A stretch of DNA of 64,000 bases, taken from contig LJCX01000035.1 of NCBI GenBank assembly GCA_001298545.1, forward strand, positions 1-64,000, in the 5' to 3' direction. A model generated the notes under the pieces. The model did no database searches. It saw only the letters and a program-made list of their open reading frames with translations, and was not told the origin of the DNA. Within the stretch, counting starts at the first letter, position 1. The number at the start of each line of letters is the position of its first letter. The position numbers were made by a program, and so were the translations under genes. Below, piece after piece: positions 53,314 to 61,905 of the stretch. Origin of the DNA: Actinobacteria bacterium OV320. GTDB taxonomy: Bacteria; Actinomycetota; Actinomycetes; Streptomycetales; Streptomycetaceae.

Positions 53314-53823
53314 TCAGGTCAGGTCCGTCCTAGGGTTCAAGGACCAGTGGTTGGTCTTGAAGATCCGCCCGGCGAAGGTCATGTCGGTCTCTGAGACGAA
53401 GCGGAAGCCGACCGAGCGGCAGATGCCGTTCGAGGCGGCGTTGCTCGTTGCCGGAAAGGCGTGCACGACCCCCCAGCGGTTCTCGTCCCGGGCCTGGTCC
53501 AGGAGAGCACGGACGGCGCGCTTGCCCAGCCCCTGCCCTTGGAACTGAGGTAGAACCATCCAGCCGATCTCGGAGATCGGTCCGTCATCGGTGTTGTGGG
53601 ACCAGAGGGTGACTGTCCCGGCCACCACCTCGGGGGTGGCCGGATCGGGGACGATCATTTTGAACCAAGCAAGGTCAGCAGCCGCCTGCTCGGCATCCCG
53701 GCGCACCTTGGCCGCCATCTCCTCGCGAAGCTGAGGGCCGCCGAGGTCGGCCATCATGACGGGATCGCACCGCATCTGGACATAGGCATCGACATCGTCC
53801 GGCGATACGTTCCTCAACCTCAC
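53314..53823 (-). CDS. GNAT-family N-acetyltransferase (cargo of the IS427-like element)
   Basis: 169 residues from GTG 53823, directly behind GAGGAGG. VRLRNVSPDDVDAYVQMRCD opens the fold, EIGWMVLPQFQGQGLGKRAV is the CoA-binding loop (Q-G-Q-G-L-G-K), and NAASNGICRSVGFRFVSETD ends it. Spacing and motifs are intact. It lies within the inverted repeats of the IS427-like element, upstream of the transposase on the same strand, so the two could move together. Acceptor substrate unknown. Confidence 0.85.
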   Translation of the reverse strand: MRLRNVSPDDVDAYVQMRCDPVMMADLGGPQLREEMAAKVRRDAEQAAADLAWFKMIVPDPATPEVVAGTVTLWSHNTDDGPISEIGWMVLPQFQGQGLGKRAVRALLDQARDENRWGVVHAFPATSNAASNGICRSVGFRFVSETDMTFAGRIFKTNHWSLNPRTDLT

Positions 53824-53929
53824 TGGCTCCTCCTCGTGTTCAACGAGGATCGTTGCACAGCATCGATCACGCGCAACCCCGAACGTCCGGGCTACGGGGC
53901 GAGGTCCATCTCGATCTGAAAGACAGGCC

Positions 53930-54130
53930 CTAGACCGCCCCACCGCTCTTGGAAGGCGACAGCCCGGTCGATCTCGGCATCCGGAATCCCTTGCTTGAGC
54001 CATACCTCCCGAAAGGGCTTGAGGTCGCGGTGTGGAACACGCAGCCCGTGTCCTCGACGAAGTACCGAGCTCGCCGACTCAAGCCTTCAGGCGCCTGAGG
54101 AATCAGCGGCACTCGGGGGTCTGCCGTCAC
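53930..54130 (-). pseudogene. Hypothetical gene cut by the IS427-like element
   Basis: GTG 54130 overlaps the stop of the propeller gene (GTGA). It reads VTADPRVPLIPQAPEGLSRR, ARYFVEDTGCVFHTATS, then after a 1-nt shift KPFREVWLKQGIPDAEIDRA, VAFQERWGGL, and ends at the CTAG insertion site. Resembles the N-terminus of an uncharacterised actinomycete protein. The remainder is not found beyond the element. Confidence 0.6.
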
Positions 54131-55134
54131 GGTTGCTGCCTCTCGTATGGAGAGGTTGGTGCGGCCGGGTGCGGCGGTGCCGACGGCTGCGGAGCGCTGG
54201 ACCAACGGACGGGGTCGCCGCCGGGGCCGCCGGTGAGCCAGGAACCGTCGCCCAGGGGCACCAGGTCGTACGGGTTGCTCGCCTCGACAGTGAACTCGCC
54301 GCTGAGGGTGCCCGTGCGTACCTCGACCAGGTGGTAACGGAACCACTCCTCCTCGTCCTGACTCTCACCGCCCAGGGTGACGATGGCCGTGTCCTCGGTC
54401 AGGTAGCCGCCGCTCCATTCCACGAAGGAATCCTCCGGGTCGTACCCGAAGGCTTCGACGGGGAGGGTGAAGAGCACGTCCCCGTTGGGGTGGTCGTGGA
54501 AGGCGACGTCCGCCTGCCCGTGGTCCACGGTCATGAACTGGTGCCCGGACGGAGCCAGGTCGATCAGGCAGCGGTCCTGCCACGGGTAGGTCACGAACTC
54601 CGGCTCGCTGTCCGCCCCGCCCGTGCCCCTGAGAATGACGGAGCCGTCCTGGCCCTCACCGATGTCCATGTAGATGCTGCCGTCCACTGGATGCAGGTGG
54701 TGGAAGGCGCCGTGCCCGACTGTCTCCAGTTCCCGGCGGGCGACAACCACACCGCTGTCGGCGTCGTGCACGACCCACTGGTCCCCGCCCCCGCGTCCCG
54801 CCATCGCGTCCGGCCGGTAGACCCACACCGTCCGGCCGTCCAGAGACAGCGCACAGCCGGGCCGGTGGCCATGGCGTACGTCAGAGTGCGGTTCGAAGTC
54901 CGAGGCCCACATGAGGTCGCCGGCGCGCGTGAGGCAGACGACGCCGTTCAGCGTGGTGTACACGACCCGCTCCAAATCCTGCCGGACCACCGACGCTACG
55001 ACCTCCTCGCCATTCCTCGGCTGGAAGATCGCTGCTGGCTCCAGCGTCCCGTAGACGCCGGCGCCCACGACGTAGGCGTGGATCCGCCCGTCGCGGAGAC
55101 GCGTGATGACCTTCGGCGGCGGCTCAGGAATCAT
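54127..55134 (-). CDS. Beta-propeller-like hypothetical protein
   Basis: 335 residues without signal peptide. Repeating beta blades with tryptophan or aspartate turns: VVYTTLNGVVCLTRAGDLMW, ALSLDGRTVWVYRPDAM, WVVHDADSGVVVARRELETV, LHPVDGSIYMDIGEGQDGSV, DLVPLGDGSWLTGGPGGDPV. This suggests a WD40-like propeller, probably a scaffold. The C-terminus is proline-rich. The stop overlaps the start of the next (broken) gene, so the two formed an operon. Confidence 0.65.
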   Translation of the reverse strand: MIPEPPPKVITRLRDGRIHAYVVGAGVYGTLEPAAIFQPRNGEEVVASVVRQDLERVVYTTLNGVVCLTRAGDLMWASDFEPHSDVRHGHRPGCALSLDGRTVWVYRPDAMAGRGGGDQWVVHDADSGVVVARRELETVGHGAFHHLHPVDGSIYMDIGEGQDGSVILRGTGGADSEPEFVTYPWQDRCLIDLAPSGHQFMTVDHGQADVAFHDHPNGDVLFTLPVEAFGYDPEDSFVEWSGGYLTEDTAIVTLGGESQDEEEWFRYHLVEVRTGTLSGEFTVEASNPYDLVPLGDGSWLTGGPGGDPVRWSSAPQPSAPPHPAAPTSPYERQQP

Positions 55135-55249
55135 CCGCTGAGGCTAACGCCCAGCTCAGGAACCTCAAGAGCCGGGGCGGTGTGGGCCGAGTTGGGTAGG
55201 CACGGGCTAGCTGCAACGTTCAAGGGCCAACGAAAACACTAAGTTTCAA

Positions 55250-55429
55250 CAACACAGCGTTACGGAAGCAAGATCCGCCAATACTGCACTCATCCGCCAA
55301 GTAAAAATCTCGGTCGCAACAGAGGGACGGAATAGAAGAGCAAACAGTCGGCAACTATCTGATCGGGATAAATAAATAGGTTAAACAAGCGGGTTAAATT
55401 CTGCTAGTGTTCAGGTGGAGGAGGCGTGT
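55250..55429. promoter_or_regulatory. AT-rich upstream region of tap
   Basis: The most AT-rich stretch in this part of the window, with two close copies of GGTTAAA (in AGGTTAAACAAG and GGGTTAAATTC) and GATAAATAAATAGG just before the tap ribosome site GGAGGAGG. It probably holds the tap-tpg promoter. No origin iterons were identified. Confidence 0.5.
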
Positions 55430-55900
55430 ATGGCAACCAGTGAGGAAGAGTTGTTCGCGTCCGTGGACGCGCTGCTCGAGGAGGAGCCGCAGCTTCCGCC
55501 CCCTGCGGAGCGTGCGCGGCTGCGTGAGGCCGCGGGCATCACGCAGGCCCGCCTGGCGGCCGCGATGAAGACGTCGACGCAGAGCATCAAGAACTGGGAG
55601 AACGGCCGGAGCGAGCCGAAGGAGCCGCGTCTGTCGGCGTACCGGCGGCTGCTGGACGGCTGGGCTGCGAAGCACACCGCGCACAGCACCGCTCCCGCCC
55701 CCGCCCCGGCTGCCGATCCCCACTCGGAGACGGTTCCCAAGACGTCCACCAGCCCGACCGCACCTGCGGCGCCCGCGACGCAGTCCGTCGCGTCGGCAGA
55801 GGTGTCCGCTATGCCGGTCGCGCCGGAGAGTCCGGCCGGCCGCCCTGCGACATCGTCGCGTCGCCCGGCCCCGAAGAAGACCGCCGGTGCTGGACGGTGA
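55430..55900 (+). CDS. tap: Telomere-associated protein Tap, N-terminal part (frameshifted)
   Basis: 156 residues from ATG 55430. MATSEEELFASVDALLEEEP, RARLREAAGITQARLAAAMK and TQSIKNWENGRSEPKEPRLS form the helix-turn-helix start of Streptomyces Tap, which binds telomeric single-stranded 3' overhangs and recruits the terminal protein. An alanine/proline linker follows and stops at 55898-55900. In an intact gene the linker would continue into the next frame (55887 onward), so tap is split here by a small deletion or insertion. Confidence 0.8.
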   Translation: MATSEEELFASVDALLEEEPQLPPPAERARLREAAGITQARLAAAMKTSTQSIKNWENGRSEPKEPRLSAYRRLLDGWAAKHTAHSTAPAPAPAADPHSETVPKTSTSPTAPAAPATQSVASAEVSAMPVAPESPAGRPATSSRRPAPKKTAGAGR

Positions 55901-57521
55901 CGGCTCCGCCTACGGAGTCCACGGGATCGTGCTCGACTGCCCCGCCCGCACCATCCCCGAACTGGTGGAGTGGACCCTGAAGGAGTCAGGCCTCGGTGCT
56001 GCGAAGCTGCACCGCAACGGCAAGGCCTCCGACCCGCTGATCATCCTCACCGCCGCGGCCGCCGTGAAACTCGGACTCCCCGAGCGCCCGGAGGGCCACG
56101 AGCAGCGCCGCTCCCTGCGCCTGCCCGCCGACCACCCGGTCGTCAAGCAGGTGGTCAAGGCGAAGTGGCAGCTCACCCAGCGCGGTTTCGGCCCCTGGGC
56201 GCGGGTCTACCGCAAGGCCCAGGGCCGCGAGCGGCAGTGCGTGCAGCTGGCGGTGCTGTCCTGGGACGCCCTCGATGAGCGGTCCTGGCCCGGCGTTGCG
56301 GACATGGAGCCGGCCGACATCGCCCGCGTCCTCGGCGTCTACGCAACCCGGGTCATCACCCCGCGCGGCTCCACCGCCGTCTCGGGCTTGGAGCTGATGA
56401 CGGCGCTGCGCCCCCCGACCCGGGCCGTGCAGGATCGCGCGACCGGGAACTGGGTCTCCGGCCACAACCCCGGCAGCCTCGGGACGGAGCCGATGGACCC
56501 GGCGCCGCCGGAGGCCACCGCCGAACACCCGGTCGTCGTCAACTCCGGCTGGACCGGCGGTTTCCTCAACGAGGAGGCCTACCAGTGGGTGCGCGACGTC
56601 GACCTGCTGAGCGATGAGGAGTGCACGCTGCCGTATGCGGTCGGCCTGGACCTCAACACCGCGTTCCTCGCGGCCGCGGCCCGCCTGGTCGTCGGACTGT
56701 CCGCCCCCGACCACTTCCGCGCCCCCGCCTTCAATCCGAAGATCCCCGGCTCCTGGCTGGTCGACCTCTCGCACATCGAGTTCGACCCCCGCCTGCCTTC
56801 ACCGTTCACCCCGGACGGCTCCCGCCCGACGGGCCCGGTCTGGTACCAGACGCACACCGTCGCCTACGCCCAGGAACTCGGCTACAACGTCCACCCCCTC
56901 GAGGCGTACCTGCGCCGTGAGAGCGGCGCGTACCTGGACCCGTGGCACGACCGCCTCAAGACCGCGTACGTCGACACCCTTGCCGACCTCGGCGTCACCA
57001 AAGACCTGGACGACCATCAGTTCCTCGCGGCGATGGAGCGGCACAAGCAGGCCGACCCGGCGATGGCCGCCGTGCTGGCCGCGATCAAGGCGACGGTGAA
57101 GGGCGGCGTCGGCAAGCTGCGCGAGCGCCCGCAGGGCAAGGCCTACAAGCAGGGGGAGCGGTGGCCGGCGCTGGAACGCCCGACCTGGCGCCCCGACATC
57201 CGCGCCGCCGTCATCAGCAAGGCGCGGGTCAACATGCACCGCAAGCTCTCCAACATGGCAAAGATGACCGGGCTGTTCCCGCTCGCGGTGCTGTCCGATT
57301 GCGTCGTCTACCCGTCGCCGGGGGAGAGCCCGCTGGACTTTCTGCCGTATGCGGCTTCGGGCAAGCCGCAGCCCGGCGGGTTCCGCCTCGGCCCGACGCC
57401 GGGTCTGGCGAAGCTGGAGGGTGTGCAGACGATGCTGTGGGCGGTCGACCTGATGGAGCAGGGCCTCAACCCGGCCCGTCACATCAAGGGCGGCGACGCC
57501 GTCCGGGACGAAGGGGAGTAG
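55887..57521 (+). CDS. tap: Telomere-associated protein Tap, main part
   Basis: 544 residues in a new frame starting at GTG 55887, overlapping the first part by 14 nt. VLDGDGSAYGVHGIVLDCPA, VKAKWQLTQRGFGPWARVYR, GVYATRVITPRGSTAVSGLE, LMTALRPPTR, YAVGLDLNTAFLAAAARLVV, PKIPGSWLVDLSHIEFD and AIKATVKGGVGKLRERPQGK match Tap in order up to the C-terminus. All of Tap's body is present; only the junction to its DNA-binding head is out of frame. It could act as a separate subunit, be joined by frameshifting, or be dead. tpg follows after 4 nt. Confidence 0.85.
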   Translation: MLDGDGSAYGVHGIVLDCPARTIPELVEWTLKESGLGAAKLHRNGKASDPLIILTAAAAVKLGLPERPEGHEQRRSLRLPADHPVVKQVVKAKWQLTQRGFGPWARVYRKAQGRERQCVQLAVLSWDALDERSWPGVADMEPADIARVLGVYATRVITPRGSTAVSGLELMTALRPPTRAVQDRATGNWVSGHNPGSLGTEPMDPAPPEATAEHPVVVNSGWTGGFLNEEAYQWVRDVDLLSDEECTLPYAVGLDLNTAFLAAAARLVVGLSAPDHFRAPAFNPKIPGSWLVDLSHIEFDPRLPSPFTPDGSRPTGPVWYQTHTVAYAQELGYNVHPLEAYLRRESGAYLDPWHDRLKTAYVDTLADLGVTKDLDDHQFLAAMERHKQADPAMAAVLAAIKATVKGGVGKLRERPQGKAYKQGERWPALERPTWRPDIRAAVISKARVNMHRKLSNMAKMTGLFPLAVLSDCVVYPSPGESPLDFLPYAASGKPQPGGFRLGPTPGLAKLEGVQTMLWAVDLMEQGLNPARHIKGGDAVRDEGE

Positions 57522-57525
57522 GGCC

Positions 57526-58086
57526 GTGGCGGGAGAGATCGGGGACGCCATCGAGCGCGCCGACCGCGAGTCGTTCACCCAGGAGCCGCCCAGGACGCTG
57601 AAGGGCCGGATCGGCTTCCTGATCCGGCAGTTGGGCAGTGCGAAAGCGGTGGCGGCGGAGATCGGTGTCACCGCCGACTCGGTCAACCGCTACCGACGCG
57701 GCGCCCGCAAGCACCCACCACCCGAGATCGCGGCGAAGGTCGACGAGGCGGTGCGGCAGCGCTGGCAGCCCCGGGTCCGCAAGCGCCGCCGCCGGCAGGC
57801 CGCCACCGCCACGGGTGTCACGGTGGAGACGAGGGCCCGCTTCGGCTACACCGCACCCGTCGGCACGACCGACGACGGCCGCTTCCGCCGCCTCACCGTC
57901 CACCTCCCCCCGGCCTACGCCCAGCGCCTCTTCGACGCCCGCGACCAGGGCGCCGGCGACCAGGAGATGCGCGCGATCATCGCCGAAGGGTTCAAGGACA
58001 TCTACTTCCAGGACGGCGGCGTGCGCGCCCGGGGCCTCAGCGACGTCGAGATCAACGACATCGACTACCTCGACCTCGACTACTGA
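57526..58086 (+). CDS. tpg: Telomere terminal protein Tpg
   Basis: 186 residues from GTG 57526. RIGFLIRQLGSAKAVAAEIG and VTADSVNRYRRGARKHPPPE form a helix-turn-helix, followed by RQRWQPRVRKRRRRQAATAT (nuclear-localisation-like basic stretch), TVETRARFGYTAPVGTTDDG, RFRRLTVHLPPAYAQRLFDA, and IAEGFKDIYFQDGG with the acidic end DVEINDIDYLDLDY. These match Streptomyces Tpg, the protein covalently attached to 5' ends of linear chromosomes and plasmids that primes end-patching. Intact and coupled to tap. Confidence 0.92.
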   Translation: MAGEIGDAIERADRESFTQEPPRTLKGRIGFLIRQLGSAKAVAAEIGVTADSVNRYRRGARKHPPPEIAAKVDEAVRQRWQPRVRKRRRRQAATATGVTVETRARFGYTAPVGTTDDGRFRRLTVHLPPAYAQRLFDARDQGAGDQEMRAIIAEGFKDIYFQDGGVRARGLSDVEINDIDYLDLDY

Positions 58087-58280
58087 TGACGCCGACGGAA
58101 AGCGATCTTGAGCCGAAGCGCGATAGTTGTCACATAGGCAGGCTTGTTGTCACCGGCCGGACTGCAAGCCCTTATGGCGACGTAGGCCGTGAGGTGCGTA
58201 CGGCTGGATGATCTGGCTCGTGGCGAAGGGCAGCCAACTGCTGGAGGGCCTTGCAGCTGACCTCCGTGACTGAACGCCCA

Positions 58281-58299
58281 CCGCCTGCCGAGCAGGCGG
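58281..58299. terminator. Hairpin terminator between tpg and TetR gene
   Basis: CCGCCTGC and GCAGGCGG pair perfectly with a 3-base loop, immediately before the 3' end of the TetR gene (-) and downstream of tpg (+). Confidence 0.6.
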
Positions 58300-58305
58300 C
58301 CCGGT

Positions 58306-59034
58306 TCAGCCTGCCAGCTGCTGAAGCCATTCGCGGAGCAGCGCCGTCTCGGTGTCTCGCAGAGTCAACCCCGCGTCGGCAGCCGCGGGTTTGGTGGTGA
58401 GCGCGGTTTCCAGTGCGGCGTCGAGGGCGAGTGCGCGCGAGGCCAGGTCCGACCCGGATGAGGCGGGCGGGTCCGTGGTGAGGGAGGCGATGACGGTGTC
58501 CCGCAGCCGTGCGGAAGTGGTCAGGTCCCGCTCCGAGGGCTCTTCGCCGATCAGCGCCAGCGTGGCGCCCGTTGTCGCGGCGTGGATGACGCGGGTCGCC
58601 TGCTTCACCGGAACCCGAAGGCGCCCGGCCTCGGCCGCCCGGCCCAGCAGTGTGACCAGCAGGGCGTGCGCCTCGTCCGCGGCCGGGGGCCGCCGCCCGG
58701 GCTGCACTGTGCCGTACATGAGCATGTAGAACGCGGGGTGCCGCACTCCGAAGTCGACGTGCAGGTCCCAGCCGCGGTAAAGGTCGGCCACCGGGTCGTC
58801 GGGGGTCAGCGCCAGCGCTTCGCGTTTCTCGGCCAGGTACATCTCGAACCCGTAGGCGGCCAGTTCGGCGAGGAGGCCGTCCTTGTCGTCGAACATCCGG
58901 TACAGCGCGGGGGCCGTGATGCCCGCGGCGGCGGCGACAGCGCGCGTGGAGACCGCCTCACCGCCGCCCTCTTCCAAAAGCTTGGCGGCTACCTGCAGCA
59001 CCTGGCGCCGCGCGGCGCGTCGTCCCTCGTTCAT
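58306..59034 (-). CDS. TetR-family regulator
   Basis: 242 residues from the ATG at 59034. HTH: RRQVLQVAAKLLEEGGGEAV, STRAVAAAAGITAPALYRMF, DDKDGLLAELAAYGFEMYLA. The ligand domain has DLYRGWDLHVDFGVRHPAFY and MLMYGTVQPG, a pattern of TetR proteins that guard flavodoxin or aldo-keto reductase genes. It is divergent from exactly such a pair (59274-60902), so it probably represses them. CGATATCG just upstream of the start is a possible operator core. Confidence 0.85.
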   Translation of the reverse strand: MNEGRRAARRQVLQVAAKLLEEGGGEAVSTRAVAAAAGITAPALYRMFDDKDGLLAELAAYGFEMYLAEKREALALTPDDPVADLYRGWDLHVDFGVRHPAFYMLMYGTVQPGRRPPAADEAHALLVTLLGRAAEAGRLRVPVKQATRVIHAATTGATLALIGEEPSERDLTTSARLRDTVIASLTTDPPASSGSDLASRALALDAALETALTTKPAAADAGLTLRDTETALLREWLQQLAG

Positions 59035-59273
59035 GGAACAACGATATCGCATTTTGCGTACCGTCGCCTTATCGGTGCTACTGTTTTAGCCGGAACGACG
59101 ATCCATGCTGATGTGGTCGGCCTTGGCCCGCGACATCTGGGCATGCGCCGCGCCCCGGCCGGTGCCGTCGGCCCTCACTCGTGGAGCCGTGCGGCCGACT
59201 GCCACACCGGGCAACGCGTCGTCTGCCGGACCACCACCGAACACGCCGCCATCGCGGCAGGAGAGGAACACCC

Positions 59274-59861
59274 ATGTCCGACATCTCGATCGTCATCGCG
59301 TCGCATTCCGGCTACGGCCACACCGCGCAGATCGCCACTGCCGTCGCGGACGGCGCGTGCTCCATCGCCGGGACACAGGTCCAACCCGTGGACGTCGCCT
59401 CCCTCAGCGACGCTGACTGGGAACTGATGGACGCCGCGGACGCCATCATCTTCGGTACCCCCACCTACATGGGCACCGCGTCGGGGGCGTTCCACGCCTT
59501 CGCCGAGGCCAGCAGCAAGCGGTGGATGACCCGCGCCTGGAGCGACAAGCTCGCGGCGGGATTCACCAACTCCGGCTCCATGAGCGGCGACAAGCTGCAC
59601 ACCCTGCAGTACCTGGCGCTCCTGGCGGCCCAGCACGGAATGCTCTGGGTGAGCCTGAACCTTCTGCCGGGCTGGAACACCACCACATCCGGCCCCCAGG
59701 ACGACAACCGCCTCGGCTTCTACCTCGGTGCCGGCGCACAGAGCTTCAACGACACCCCCGCGGTCCACGACGCGGACCTGAACACCGCCCGCCACCTCGG
59801 CCGGCGCGTCGCCGAGCACACCCGCATCCACCGCGCCGGACTGACCGCCGCAGCGCACTGA
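59274..59861 (+). CDS. Flavodoxin-family NAD(P)H:quinone reductase-like protein (WrbA-like)
   Basis: 195 residues; ATG 59274 follows GGAGAGGAAC. FMN-binding phosphate loop SHSGYGHTAQIATAVADGAC, then ADAIIFGTPTYMGTASGAFH and AGFTNSGSMSGDKLHTLQYL, LGFYLGAGAQSF. This is the WrbA-like flavodoxin-fold group that reduces quinones by two electrons. First gene of a pair with the aldo-keto reductase, divergent from a TetR gene. Confidence 0.88.
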   Translation: MSDISIVIASHSGYGHTAQIATAVADGACSIAGTQVQPVDVASLSDADWELMDAADAIIFGTPTYMGTASGAFHAFAEASSKRWMTRAWSDKLAAGFTNSGSMSGDKLHTLQYLALLAAQHGMLWVSLNLLPGWNTTTSGPQDDNRLGFYLGAGAQSFNDTPAVHDADLNTARHLGRRVAEHTRIHRAGLTAAAH

Positions 59862-59912
59862 CACAACGGTTCGCCAGAAATTGCCTTCTAGTTTCTTTCC
59901 GAGGAGTGAGTC

Positions 59913-60902
59913 ATGCAGCACCGGACACTCGGAAGCCAGGGCCTTGAGGTCTCGGCGATCGGCTACGGCGCGATGGGCCTGACCATGGCCTACGGACCCA
60001 CCGACGCGGAGGCCGGCGTCGCCGCCCTCCGCCGCGCCCACGACCTGGGCGTCACCTTCTTCGACACCGCCGAGATGTACGGCTGGGGCACCGGATCCAA
60101 CGAGATCCTGGTCGGCAAGGCGGTCAGGGACTTCCGCGACGACGTGGTCCTGGCCACCAAGTTCGGGGTCGACATGTCCGTGCCTTGGGAGGAGACCGGC
60201 GGCGCTCTCAACAGCCGGCCCGACAACATCCGCACGGTCGCTGACAACAGCCTGCGCTACCTCGGCGTGGATCACATCGACGTCTTCTACCAGCACCGCG
60301 TCGACCCCCAGGTGCCCATCGAGGAGGTCGCGGGCACCGTCAAGGAGCTGATCGACGCGGGCAAGGTGAGGTACTTCGGCCTCAGCGAGGCCGGGCCCGA
60401 GACGATCCGCAAGGCGCACGCCGTGCAGCCGGTCTCCGTCCTGCAGACCGAGTACTCCCTGCTCGAACCGGATGTCGAGCAGCTCTTCCCCACCCTGGAC
60501 GAACTCGGCATCGGCTTCGTCGCCTACTCCCCCCTCGGCCGCGGGTTCATCACCGGCACCGCCAAGCCCGCCGGCCAGTACGAAGCCACCGACATACGCA
60601 ACGGCGACCCGCGCTGGCAGCCGGGCAACTTCGAGAAGAACGTCGAAGCAGTCGACCGGCTCGCCGAACTCGCGGAGGCCAGGGGCGCCACCGTCTCCCA
60701 GCTCGCCCTGGCCTGGCTCCTGACCCGGGGCGAGCACATCGTGCCCATCCCCGGCACCCGCAGCCCAAAGCGCATCGAGGAAAACACCGCCGCCGCCGAC
60801 CTCACCCTCACCGACACCGACCTCAAGGCCATCGACGAAATCCTGCCCCAGGGCGGCTTCGGCGCCCGCTACGCCGGGGGACACGTGCCCACCTGGACCT
60901 GA
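59913..60902 (+). CDS. Aldo-keto reductase
   Basis: 329 residues. TIM-barrel aldo-keto reductase with the catalytic tetrad visible: aspartate and tyrosine in VTFFDTAEMYGWGTGSNEIL, lysine in VLATKFGVD and histidine in HIDVFYQHRVDP. NADPH-binding end: VPIPGTRSPKRIEENTAAAD. Belongs to the group of YakC/AKR13-like enzymes reducing aldehydes and methylglyoxal. Cotranscribed with the upstream flavodoxin. Confidence 0.92.
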   Translation: MQHRTLGSQGLEVSAIGYGAMGLTMAYGPTDAEAGVAALRRAHDLGVTFFDTAEMYGWGTGSNEILVGKAVRDFRDDVVLATKFGVDMSVPWEETGGALNSRPDNIRTVADNSLRYLGVDHIDVFYQHRVDPQVPIEEVAGTVKELIDAGKVRYFGLSEAGPETIRKAHAVQPVSVLQTEYSLLEPDVEQLFPTLDELGIGFVAYSPLGRGFITGTAKPAGQYEATDIRNGDPRWQPGNFEKNVEAVDRLAELAEARGATVSQLALAWLLTRGEHIVPIPGTRSPKRIEENTAAADLTLTDTDLKAIDEILPQGGFGARYAGGHVPTWT

Positions 60903-61079
60903 GATGTGGTTCCTTCCGAGTGCGGACAGACCGCCGAAGCGGATCACTGTGTCTCAGCCCGTCGCCCGGCCGCAGGTTACAGATCATGATCCGCAAGCAG
61001 CGTGGCGGGGCGATCAGCTCACCCAGGCGGCACTGTGTTCTCACGCATCGCCAGCTCTCCGGGGACGGGCGTCCTACCT

Positions 61080-61699
61080 CTCGGTGGCGGATCATGCGGT
61101 CCTTCGTCCGCATCGACACCCTTCGCCATCCGCTTCGTCTCCTCGCGGACCGCGAAGACGGCCTCCCGCACCTCCTGTGAGGCCGTGCGCGTACCACCGC
61201 TTCGACGCAGCCAGCGGTCGTCCGCGCAGCCGACCAGCCCGAACCGCCGACGGGCGTTCTCCCAGCGGATCAGCGTGCGGTAGCCGACCGAGCTCAGCCC
61301 GAGCAGCTTCGCGTGCGCAGGGTCCAGGGCCGCGAGCTCCGCCACCTTCGCGTGCCGGCGCTCGGTGAGCGTTGTCGTCGCCGGGTCGTACTCGGCTCTC
61401 GGTTCACCCGGGCCCGGATGGAACGGGTCGCCGTAGCGGAACCCGGTCGCCACTTCCAGCAGGTGGGCCATCCGCAGCTCGGTCAGCTCCAGTCGGCCCG
61501 CGTTCAGGTCCTCGGACGCCTTGCGCTGGCGTCCCCGGTCGGCCCCCACAGCCGACGTCCGCGACGACGGCCGGCACTGCGGATGGTTGGCGAGGAACCG
61601 GAAGGTCACCCGCTCGCGGGTGCCGTCGTCCTTCACCAACTGCACCCGTCCCAGGTGCGGTTCGCGGCGCTCGACCGTCCACTCCATCCCGTAGGCCAT
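61080..61699 (-). pseudogene. Mu/TniA-type transposase, N-terminal remnant
   Basis: ATG 61699 begins MAYGMEWTVERREPHLGRVQ, and RLELTELRMAHLLEVATGFR, YDPATTTLTERRHAKVAELA, KLLGLSSVGYRTLIRWENAR and EEVREAVFAVREETK-like sequence follows. After a frameshift near 61122, RVSMRTKDRMI is still readable. It is the DNA-binding half of a Streptomyces Mu-type integrase/transposase; the catalytic core is absent. Confidence 0.65.
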
Positions 61700-61736
61700 C
61701 GGTGTTCTTACCGCGATCCACCGGCTTGCGCCGGCT

Positions 61737-61905
61737 GCCGGGTTCGAGGTGCTGCGTGAGGTGTCCCAGCGCACCAACATCAAGCTGCACACGGTGGCCG
61801 AGTCGGTGATTGCCTGGGCGCCGGGGCGGCCGCTGCCGGAGCCGGTGGGGCGGGAGCTGGGCGCGGCTGTGCACCGGCGGTCACGCCAGCAAGAGCCTCA
61901 GATGG
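61737..61905 (+). pseudogene. ANTAR-domain protein, C-terminal remnant
   Basis: AGFEVLREVSQRTNIKLHTV, AESVIAWAPGRPLPEP and a basic end (RRSRQQE). This is the three-helix RNA-binding ANTAR motif that ends many Streptomyces antiterminators. The sensor part and start are missing. It abuts the STAS remnant on the other strand. Confidence 0.6.

Larger units (their letters stand above)
52394..53929. mobile_element. IS427-like (IS5 family) element carrying a GNAT gene
   Basis: The ends are GGCCTGTCTT (52394 onward) and AAGACAGGCC (to 53929), each bordered by CTAG (52390-52393 and 53930-53933), which fits the NTAN target of the IS427 group. Inside lie a two-frame transposase and, between it and the right end, a GNAT acetyltransferase read in the same direction. 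1536 bp in all. The gene cut on the right (53930-54130) does not continue on the left, so the region rearranged after insertion, or the two ends come from different copies. Confidence 0.65.
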
